Origin: Gammaproteobacteria bacterium
GTDB lineage: Bacteria > Pseudomonadota > Gammaproteobacteria > JAJFKO01
Direction: 5' to 3'
Assembly: GCA_021773175.1 (NCBI GenBank)
Contig: JAJFKO010000046.1
Location: 1-64,000 of the forward strand
DNA: 64,000 nt
Shown here: piece by piece, positions 28,207 to 35,847 of the stretch
Numbering within the stretch: the first letter of the stretch is position 1
Layout of the letters: each line of letters opens with the position of its first letter
The notes under the pieces: generated by a model
What the model saw: the letters and a program-made list of their open reading frames with translations, nothing else
Told to the model about the DNA's origin: nothing
Database searches by the model: none
Position numbers and translations under genes: made by a program

Positions 28207-29831
28207 AGATCTTCTCTCTTAATTGGTTTTAATAATTGCAATCGATTGGCATTGGCAATAACGCTTAGCGATGAGCCCGCCATTAATGCGCCAGCTAATA
28301 TAGGGCTTAGCAATGTATAAAGCAAAGGATAGAAAACACCGGCTGCAATAGGTATACCAATGACATTATATAAAAAGGCACCCGTTAGATTCTGTTTAAT
28401 ATTACGCAGTGCAGATTTCGAAATCACATAGGCATCTAAGAACCCGATTAATGATTTTCGCAAAACTGAAATATCAACATCATCCAATGCATAACCATCT
28501 AAACCAACTGTAACACGCATTACCTTGTCATTAAGCCCAAGTTTCTTAAACTCTGAAGCATTCATTAAAACAGCGACATTGCTACCGGCTTGTTGTAAAC
28601 CATAAATTTTCTTAATCTTATCGTCATCAGATAAATCATAACCGACATATTCAAATATAGATTCATCAATCATTCCGGGGACATCACCTTGCTCAACTAA
28701 CAGAAACGTTTTCACACCATGTTTTGCAAAAGCTTGTACAACAAGTTTAGTGTCAGGCATAAAATGTGTTAAAACTAAGAAGTTCAACTTAGGTAACTCT
28801 GATAAGGTATTACTGTTATGAAAAATATTGCCTGATTGCGCAGCTTTCGAAATCGCGACCGAACAGGAAATGGGAGCAGCTAAACCCAACGCACATGGAC
28901 AAGCAATTAATAATACCGCCATGAATGTCACCAGCATATAAGCAATAATCGGCTGCGGCCCAAAGTTCATCCAGATAAGCAATGTAATAAATGCAGCAAT
29001 CAATACGATAGGGGCAAATACCGTAGCAATTTTATCGGCAATCTGACTAATGCTCGGTTTAGAATTTTGCGCCTTGCGTACGCATGCAATAATTTCATTT
29101 AACGTGCTATTTTCTGCTAATTTAGTTACCTCAATAATAAGCTCATGTCCTACATTAATACTACCCGCGTACACACTATCCGCTTCATGCTTATTTTGCA
29201 GTTGTATTTCACCCGTTAAATTAGCCATGTTAACTTGGCTACTGCCTTTAATAATTTTACCATCAATAGGAATCGTGGCATTGGCCTTAATAATTAATTG
29301 GTCGCCTACTTTAATTTCATTACGCGGCATAAGTTTTTGTTCATCACCTTGCAATAAGGTAACGTCTTGCGGAATAGTTTCTTGTGCTTCTGAGATAGCT
29401 TGCTCAGCCTTTTCTCCAGCTCGCATCTCAATAGCAGCACCAAGCACGAGTAAACCTATCACCGTCATCGGCGCATCAAAATAGACTTCGCGTGCTAATG
29501 CCGGTAATAGACTCGGCCAGATTGCCACTAGCATAGAATAAATCCATGCCGGTCCCGTTGCTAATGCAATTAAGGTGTTCATATTGGCGCTATGCGCTTT
29601 AAAGGATGCCCATGCAGCAACGAAGAAATGACCTCCGGCATACCACATAACGACAAAAACAATAATCCCGATAACAATCCAGATGACTTGATCTAAGCCT
29701 GACGACACATGGGCATAGCCCAACATACTGACAATAAATAAAGGAACACCAACGATTAAAGCCGCAATGGCTTTGCGAATGAGTTTATTAAATTCTGAGA
29801 TTTGCTTTTTGGGTTGAGCTCGAGTCTTCAC
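28203..29831 (-). CDS. P1B-type (CopA-like) ATPase homologue lacking catalytic motifs
   Basis: About 542 residues from a GTG at 29831 (GGAG eight bases upstream). The transmembrane frame is clearly CopA-like: the metal site IACPCALGLAAP (CPC at about 311-313), the actuator region with IPIDGKIIKG and NLTGE, and a C-terminal NIKQNLTGAFLYNVIGIP and MAGSSLSVIANANRL. The catalytic core is gone. The DKTGT loop is replaced by VLTHFMPDTK, so the phosphorylated Asp is a Thr (about 355). The nucleotide-binding domain with its His-Pro motif is deleted. TGES reads TGEI, and the GDGxNDAPAL hinge is missing, with MNASEF in its place. There is also no N-terminal metal-binding domain. The frame is intact throughout, so it looks like a working pseudo-ATPase, not a pseudogene. 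Confidence 0.85.
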   Translation of the reverse strand: MKTRAQPKKQISEFNKLIRKAIAALIVGVPLFIVSMLGYAHVSSGLDQVIWIVIGIIVFVVMWYAGGHFFVAAWASFKAHSANMNTLIALATGPAWIYSMLVAIWPSLLPALAREVYFDAPMTVIGLLVLGAAIEMRAGEKAEQAISEAQETIPQDVTLLQGDEQKLMPRNEIKVGDQLIIKANATIPIDGKIIKGSSQVNMANLTGEIQLQNKHEADSVYAGSINVGHELIIEVTKLAENSTLNEIIACVRKAQNSKPSISQIADKIATVFAPIVLIAAFITLLIWMNFGPQPIIAYMLVTFMAVLLIACPCALGLAAPISCSVAISKAAQSGNIFHNSNTLSELPKLNFLVLTHFMPDTKLVVQAFAKHGVKTFLLVEQGDVPGMIDESIFEYVGYDLSDDDKIKKIYGLQQAGSNVAVLMNASEFKKLGLNDKVMRVTVGLDGYALDDVDISVLRKSLIGFLDAYVISKSALRNIKQNLTGAFLYNVIGIPIAAGVFYPLLYTLLSPILAGALMAGSSLSVIANANRLQLLKPIKREDL

Positions 29832-30008
29832 AATGAAACTCCACAGGTTGTTCTTATTCTTGTCTAAAGTATATACTACGAGTGAATTTACAGTAGATAG
29901 GCATCCATTTAATATAATAAATTCAAGGCTATGGAGCGTCAACGCTGTTATTCAAATGTTATGTAATAGAGAGTCACCTTTTTCTTTGACGGCAGCTGGA
30001 TTAAACTA

Positions 30009-30517
30009 TCAATTTTTATCTTTGGTTTTTTTTAGCACTATTGTACAATGTTGCGTGTTATTACACACAGGATATTGGTGCTGACCCTTAAGTTTCTGTA
30101 ATGTATAAGCACCCTTAAAAACCATAAATGGATGACCAAACGTACCCGCCGGGCCACATGCATCATTAACGTTATATGTTTGGTACACATTATTATCAAC
30201 ATGATAATAACGAAGAATATTAAGTCCGGTGCGTTTATAGGTTTTCCATTGCGACATAATTTCGTCGCCCTTAATTTTCCATGACCCTACGTAAGTTTGA
30301 CGCGGATTACTGTGCTTTTCAAAATAAAGCTTACCGTTTGGGAAAAAATGCAGTAAATAGGTTGAGCCCGTATGACAGGTTGTTCCAATCATGGTATTGC
30401 CAACAACTAGTTACGCAACTGCTGCTCATTCAATGGTTTTCGATCTAATGCAAAACTTTGCGTAGCGAACAAACATGAAAGTGTGAAAAGTACTATTCCA
30501 ACATAACTAATTCTCAT
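30009..30517 (-). pseudogene. Secreted protein gene broken by a frameshift
   Basis: An ATG at 30517 with AGGAG upstream opens a clear signal peptide (MRISYVGIVLFTLSCLFATQ..SFA) that stops at TAG 30409-30407 after 36 codons. A second frame picks up at once and runs to 30009. It includes VVGNTMIGTTCHTGSTYLL, FFPNGKLYF and a C-terminal CNNTQHC. One missing base near 30407-30412 would join them into a protein of about 168 residues. The family is not recognised. It could be a real decay event or a sequence error. Confidence 0.6.
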
Positions 30518-30545
30518 TAACCAACTCCTATTACAAATATTAATA

Positions 30546-30812
30546 TTACGTCTTGGTCCCCAATAACGGAAATAAAATCATATTACGAATTGATGGGTTA
30601 TCCATAAACAACATCTGCAAGTAATCAATACCAATCCCCTCACCTGCAGTTGGAGGCAAACCATGCTCTAGCGCAGTAATGTAATCATGATCATAACTCA
30701 TCGCTTCATCATCATCTATTTTTGCTGCTTCCATTTAAGCTTCAAAATGTTCAGCTTGATCTTCAGGGTCATTCAATGTAGAGATGAAAACATAAAGCTC
30801 AATATAATCAGT
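30546..30812 (-). pseudogene. lysS: 3' remnant of a lysyl-tRNA synthetase gene
   Basis: Only the last part of a class II LysRS is left. TLNDPEDQAEHFEA, then a TAA at 30737-30735 where the family usually has Gln, then [31 protein letters not shown] (motif 3 region) and [13 protein letters not shown]. Several motif residues are altered (GIGIDYLQ for GIGIDRLV). Upstream of 30812 no LysRS sequence can be read. The working lysS must lie elsewhere. Confidence 0.8.
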
Positions 30813-30962
30813 AAGTTATGCCAATGCAGGCATTATTTTATTATGGAAAAAACATATACCGAAGCATTACTATATTTTTAATAGCAAAGCTCTCGATAAA
30901 CCTTCGCATTTTGAAGTACGAGTGGTATATTCAATAAATTCAAATACCTGGAAGTAGCTCTA

Positions 30963-31910
30963 ATGAAATGGCAGACAACCGCCCCGTCGAACATTGCTCT
31001 CATAAAGTATATGGGCAAAACCAACCATGATGTTAACCTTCCAAGTAACGCATCGATATCCTATACCTTAGATGAATTATTAACCTATATTGAATTAGAA
31101 TTATCTGATACCAGTTCTGATAGCTGGCAGCCATTACAACAAGCCAACATAGAAACGATTAACTTAAGCCAACATGGCCAGCAACGTTTCTTAAAACATT
31201 TGGCTGTTCTAAAACAACATTTTAATTATTCCGGAAATTTCATTGTACGCTCAGGCAATAACTTTCCTTCTGATTGTGGCTTAGCCAGTTCAGCATCCAG
31301 TTTTGCAGCATTAACAAAATGTGCTGTGCAAGCATTATGTGAATTAACTCAACAAGCAGCACCAAGCATTGAAGAGCAAGCGATGTTATCGCGCCAAGGT
31401 TCTGGTTCATCTTGTCGTTCTTTCTTCTCGCCTTGGTCAGTATGGGATGCAACCGGTGCGCATGCTGTTACCTTACCTTTACAACATTTAGAACATCAGG
31501 TTGTCATTATTGCAGCAGGACAAAAGAAAATCTCGTCTAGCCAGGCACATAAAATGGTAACCAGTAGTGATTTATTTCCAGGTCGAACGGAACGCGCCAC
31601 TCAGCGTTTACAAGATTTACTCGAAAATTTAAATAGTGATGGTTGGCCGCGTGCTTATGAGATTGTTTGGCAAGAATTCTGGGATATGCATGCGTTATTC
31701 GAAACAGCGACACCTCCATTTGGTTATATGACCGCCGACTCTATTGCGGTTATTAATGTTGCTCGCGATTATTGGGATAAACATCAAGACGGTCCATTAG
31801 TCACAATGGATGCCGGACCAAATGTACACTTATTATATCGACCAGAACAAACTTCTTGTATGCAAGAAATTTCTAACTTGATGACCAAGCGAGGCTATCA
31901 TGTCCGCTGA
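30963..31910 (+). CDS. mvaD: Diphosphomevalonate decarboxylase
   Basis: ATP-dependent decarboxylation of mevalonate diphosphate to isopentenyl diphosphate. It is 315 residues. Family segments are APSNIALIKYMGKTN, NFPSDCGLASSASSFAALT, SRQGSGSSCRSFFSPW and VTMDAGPNVHLLY (catalytic Asp). GGAAG lies upstream of the ATG. It overlaps mvaK1 by 11 bp. Confidence 0.96.
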   Translation: MKWQTTAPSNIALIKYMGKTNHDVNLPSNASISYTLDELLTYIELELSDTSSDSWQPLQQANIETINLSQHGQQRFLKHLAVLKQHFNYSGNFIVRSGNNFPSDCGLASSASSFAALTKCAVQALCELTQQAAPSIEEQAMLSRQGSGSSCRSFFSPWSVWDATGAHAVTLPLQHLEHQVVIIAAGQKKISSSQAHKMVTSSDLFPGRTERATQRLQDLLENLNSDGWPRAYEIVWQEFWDMHALFETATPPFGYMTADSIAVINVARDYWDKHQDGPLVTMDAGPNVHLLYRPEQTSCMQEISNLMTKRGYHVR

Positions 31911-32787
31911 TTTCGTAATTAAAATTTATGGTAAATGTATTTTTGCTGGTGAGCATGCGGCACTACGTGATTGTCCTGTTATTATTTTTCCAGTACGTAG
32001 TCGTTACCTTGCGTTAGCTTATACAAAAACAGAAGAGCCTCTTCGTGCCGAATTTAATGGTCAATTCACCAGTGAACCGCAATTATTATTTTGGGCGGTT
32101 TTAGAAAAAGCTTTAGAACTAGTCAAACAATCAGATGTCAATTTATGTGGTTTGTTTACCTTAGATAATAATATTCCGATTAGTGCCGGCATGGGCGCTT
32201 CTGGCGCGCTGGCTGTTGCAATAGGCCGCTGGTTTATCTGGCAAGGTTGGCTACAAGAAAAGGCATTATTCGAATTTTCTCGTGAATTAGAAAATTTATT
32301 TCATGGTGAAAGCAGTGGTGCCGATATTGCTATCGCGATTGCCATGCAAGAAATTCTATTTTCGCGTCAAGATGGTTGGCAAGCAATAACAAGGACGTGG
32401 CAACCAAAATGTTATCTTTCTCACTGCGGTAGCATTGGTATTACTTCACAGTGTATCGATAAAGTAAAACGTCTATTTACAACGAACAAAACATTAGCAG
32501 AAGGCTTAGATGGTAAAATGCGTGAAGCCGTAAGCTGGATTAATGAAGCGCTAGCCTCTTCTGCTGAGTCAGGCTTTCAACTATTACAACAAGCGTTCGA
32601 GCAAGCCAATGATTGCTTTGTACAGTGGGGCTTGGTTGATTCGCATTTAGAGACACATTGTGAAGCACTGCGTCAAGCAGGTGCTGTTGCCGTAAAACCC
32701 ACGGGATCTGGTGGCGGTGGCTTTGTTTTAAGTTTATGGCAAGAGACTCCTCCGCTGGATCTCGATATAGAATTAATTGAAGTATGA
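31900..32787 (+). CDS. mvaK1: Mevalonate kinase
   Basis: Phosphorylates mevalonate. It is 295 residues of the GHMP family. It has IKIYGKCIFAGEHAALRDCP, the ATP loop IPISAGMGASGALAVAI, ENLFHGESSGADIAIAI (the Asp is the predicted base) and the C-terminal KPTGSGGGGFVLSLW. Its start lies inside mvaD, so translation is coupled. Confidence 0.93.
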   Translation: MSADFVIKIYGKCIFAGEHAALRDCPVIIFPVRSRYLALAYTKTEEPLRAEFNGQFTSEPQLLFWAVLEKALELVKQSDVNLCGLFTLDNNIPISAGMGASGALAVAIGRWFIWQGWLQEKALFEFSRELENLFHGESSGADIAIAIAMQEILFSRQDGWQAITRTWQPKCYLSHCGSIGITSQCIDKVKRLFTTNKTLAEGLDGKMREAVSWINEALASSAESGFQLLQQAFEQANDCFVQWGLVDSHLETHCEALRQAGAVAVKPTGSGGGGFVLSLWQETPPLDLDIELIEV

Positions 32788-32825
32788 CGTTCATCTTCAA
32801 TAATATAACGGATATAGATTAAAAA

Positions 32826-34358
32826 ATGTCAATAATAGTAGATGACTTCGATTCGGACTTCTCGCCAGCATCAATTCCCGACCATAATAATAACAACAAA
32901 TTCAGAAAATACCCGCGCGGTGTGTTTGTCATGTTCTTTCTGCAGTTTTTGGGTATGCTGGGCTTCTCTGTGGTTTATGCTTTACTCGTACTTTATGCGA
33001 CACAGAAACTGGGCTTCACTGACAATCAAGCTTATGCTATTACAGCAGCATTTAATGGTCTTATCTTTGCGCTTTCAGTCTTTGGTGGTTTTTTAGGAGA
33101 ACAGTTTACTGGTTTTCGCTTTGCCGTGTGGATAAGTATTATTCTGCTGATTGTTGGTTTATTAGTGATGGCCATACCCAGCAAATTTGGTTTAATTACC
33201 GGCTTAAGTATTTTTATTCTCGGCAATGCCATTAGCGTTCCGTGTATGTATGTGCTGCTCGGCAGACTTTACCAACCCAATGACCCACGCCGAGCAAGTG
33301 GTTTCACTCTTGCTTATATAGGTATGAATTTAGGAAGTTTCATCGCTTCAGCCTTATCTGGCACCATGCAGAAATATCTTGGCTTCCAAATGTCTTTTAT
33401 TATTGGTGGCCTGGTCACAATCATCATGTTGTTTTATTTTGGCTATTACCAAAAGCTCTTCAAGGAAACCTGGGAACTCGATACTGAAAGCATACGAAAA
33501 GCCCCATCATTCAAAAAACGTTTATTTGGTATTATCTTGGTAATCATCGGCATTCCCATAACCATGCTATTAGTAAAATACGCAGACTTTAATAATATCC
33601 TATTACTCTTTGTTGGCTGTCTATCTGGTGGTTTAGTCTTATATTATGCTTTCCAAGAACAGGGTAATGCTCGCAAAAAATTATATGTATTTTTGGCTAT
33701 GAACATAATAGGAGTATTCTTTTGGGCGCTATATTCATTAAGCCCATCGGCATTGATGATTTTTATTGAACACAACGTTAATAAAGATTTGTTTGGTTGG
33801 CTGATGCCAACTGCAACCGCATCGGCATTCAATCCCTTTTTTATTATTGCCTTAGGTCCTTTGCTGTCGATACTATGGATGTATCTTGGACGCCGCAATA
33901 TTAACGTTGCTGTTGCCACGAAATTCGGTTTAGGTACCAGTCTCATGGGCATAGGCTTTTTAGTGCTGATCATTGGGATTCACTTTCATAATCCACAAGG
34001 CCAAACCAATTTGTGGTGGATTATTCTTAGTTATTTCTTCCAAACTGCTGGCGAGCTTTTTGTCGGTCCTATCGGTTATGCCATGGTCGGTGAATTAGTG
34101 CCACAACGAATTGAAGGTTTAATGATGGGGGTCTGGCAACTTGCCGCCGGTGTGGCAGGCGCATCATCAGAATTTTTGGCGATTTTAACCAGCTCGCCAA
34201 CTCACAGTATCAATCCCTTAGTCACAAATCCAAATTATAGCACTGCTTTTGCTTGGTTCGGCGGTATTACTCTCGCCGTTGGTTTAGGGACTATACTTGC
34301 TGCAATATGGCTGCATGTGCAAAAAAATAATTTAACAACAATGAGTAGTGCACATTAA
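32826..34358 (+). CDS. POT/PTR family peptide transporter with altered TM1 motif
   Basis: 510 residues, about 14 hydrophobic helices. The PTR signature is present (FTLAYIGMNLGSFIASALSG), as is the C-terminal GELFVGPIGYAMVGELVP. In TM1 the usual proton-coupling ExxERFxYY is not there. The aligned segment reads FFLQFLGMLGFSVVYALLVLY, so both Glu and the Arg are replaced. The family imports di/tripeptides with protons; coupling here may differ. It follows mvaK1 by 38 bp on the same strand. Confidence 0.85.
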   Translation: MSIIVDDFDSDFSPASIPDHNNNNKFRKYPRGVFVMFFLQFLGMLGFSVVYALLVLYATQKLGFTDNQAYAITAAFNGLIFALSVFGGFLGEQFTGFRFAVWISIILLIVGLLVMAIPSKFGLITGLSIFILGNAISVPCMYVLLGRLYQPNDPRRASGFTLAYIGMNLGSFIASALSGTMQKYLGFQMSFIIGGLVTIIMLFYFGYYQKLFKETWELDTESIRKAPSFKKRLFGIILVIIGIPITMLLVKYADFNNILLLFVGCLSGGLVLYYAFQEQGNARKKLYVFLAMNIIGVFFWALYSLSPSALMIFIEHNVNKDLFGWLMPTATASAFNPFFIIALGPLLSILWMYLGRRNINVAVATKFGLGTSLMGIGFLVLIIGIHFHNPQGQTNLWWIILSYFFQTAGELFVGPIGYAMVGELVPQRIEGLMMGVWQLAAGVAGASSEFLAILTSSPTHSINPLVTNPNYSTAFAWFGGITLAVGLGTILAAIWLHVQKNNLTTMSSAH

Positions 34359-34379
34359 TAATAAGAAAGGTAATCCACA

Positions 34380-34898
34380 GTGGCTCCTAATTTAATGAAT
34401 ATTGTTGAATTAAACCGTGTGGATATTACTAAATTAACAATCGATGCCATTGTTAATGCTGCAAACACATCATTGCTTGGCGGTGGTGGTGTCGATGGCG
34501 CTATTCATCGTGCCGCCGGTCCAGAATTACTAACAGAATGTCGTCGCTTAAATGGTTGTGCCACAGGCCAAGCTAAAATCACTACTGCTTATCAATTACC
34601 CGCTAATTATATTATTCATGCTGTTGGTCCAGTATGGTGCGGCGGTCAGCACAATGAAGCAAATTTACTAGCCTCGTGTTATCGAGAGTGTTTAACTTTA
34701 ACCACTCAATACAAGATTAAAAGTATCGCCTTTCCAGCAATTAGTTGCAGAATTTATCGTTTTCCTGCAGACTTAGCGGCGAACATTGTTAGGCAAGAGA
34801 TTGAAATTTTTTTAGCATGTGAGCCTATGCTAGATAAAATCGTACTAAGCTGTTTCAATAGTGATGTCTTCAATGCGTATGATAAAATTTTCAAATAA
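34380..34898 (+). CDS. ymdB: Macrodomain protein, O-acetyl-ADP-ribose deacetylase-like
   Basis: 172 residues, a single macrodomain. It has IVNAANTSLLGGGGVDGAIHRAAG (ADP-ribose binding Asn and Gly loop), GQAKITTAYQLPANYIIHAVGP and the phosphate-loop region FPAISCRIYRFPADLAANI. The start is GTG at 34380 with AAAGG upstream; the in-frame ATG at 34395 has no ribosome site. It probably hydrolyses O-acetyl-ADP-ribose or mono-ADP-ribose on proteins. Confidence 0.88.
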   Translation: MAPNLMNIVELNRVDITKLTIDAIVNAANTSLLGGGGVDGAIHRAAGPELLTECRRLNGCATGQAKITTAYQLPANYIIHAVGPVWCGGQHNEANLLASCYRECLTLTTQYKIKSIAFPAISCRIYRFPADLAANIVRQEIEIFLACEPMLDKIVLSCFNSDVFNAYDKIFK

Positions 34899-34924
34899 CA
34901 GGATTTAATATTAGGTGCTTCACT

Positions 34925-35701
34925 ATGCAAAACCAGCAACTCACCATCGCTATTAGTTATTCTGATGCAACCCAACAAGAACGAGCAGCTGCCCTCGCAC
35001 AAGAATTACATTTACCACTGGCAACAACGGATACTGAGAAAGCAGGTTATAAATTTCTATTAGAGCAATCTGCGCAACACTTAGCAATTCATTGGTACAA
35101 AGAAGAAGGAATATTAACCTTTGTTGTTGAGTATTTAACAGGAAGTGCCGCGCATCGGCGACAATTCGGTGGTAGTACACGGCAGTTAATTGCTAGAGCC
35201 GTTGGCTTTAAAAAAGATTATCATCCAACAATTATCGATGCCACCGGTGGCTTTGGCCGCGACGGTTTTGTGCTAGCAAGTATTGGTTGCCAGGTTAAAT
35301 TATTAGAACAATCACCTTTTATTTACGCACTTACCGCCGATGGCATTTCACGTTTAAATGCTGAGGAACCTGATATAAAGCTTAGCGTTGAGCATATTGA
35401 CGCACTACATTTTCTTCCAACATTACAAGATAATGAAAAACCCGATGTTATTTATCTTGATCCAATGTATCCAGCGCGTAGCAAATCCGCCATGGTAAAA
35501 AAAGCTAGTCAGTTTTTACAAGCACTAACCGCAAGCTATCCAATGCATGAACATCAATTATTATTTAGCTCACTTGAACACGCGAAAAAACGTGTTGTGG
35601 TGAAACGCCCAAACTGGGCGGGACATCTCGCCAATTTCACACCGAACATTACTTATCAAAGTAAGACTACTCGTTTTGATGTTTATACTTGTGGAAACTA
35701 A
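34925..35701 (+). CDS. rsmJ: 16S rRNA (guanine-1516-N2)-methyltransferase
   Basis: 258 residues, Rossmann-type SAM methyltransferase. Diagnostic segments are LIARAVGFKK, IIDATGGFGRDGFVLASIGC (SAM loop), VKLLEQSPFIYALTADGI and VIYLDPMYPARSKSAMVKKASQ (catalytic DPM(F/Y)P). AGGTG precedes the ATG. It follows the macrodomain gene by 26 bp. Confidence 0.93.
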   Translation: MQNQQLTIAISYSDATQQERAAALAQELHLPLATTDTEKAGYKFLLEQSAQHLAIHWYKEEGILTFVVEYLTGSAAHRRQFGGSTRQLIARAVGFKKDYHPTIIDATGGFGRDGFVLASIGCQVKLLEQSPFIYALTADGISRLNAEEPDIKLSVEHIDALHFLPTLQDNEKPDVIYLDPMYPARSKSAMVKKASQFLQALTASYPMHEHQLLFSSLEHAKKRVVVKRPNWAGHLANFTPNITYQSKTTRFDVYTCGN

Positions 35702-35847
35702 ATTTTCTCAAGTCCAGATTTATTGTGCCCAAATAAGCACTTCACACTTTAATGAATCTACACTAAAATGAAGCGCTAGCCTCCACCTTGCTGTATTCTA
35801 AATTTAGAAAATAGCCATTAATTATTCTCTATGTGCCCAACCTTAGC

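Noticed and set aside
30840-30881. Small plus-strand frame MEKTYTEALLYF upstream of mvaD
   Set aside because: Only 12 codons with no ribosome site; probably chance.
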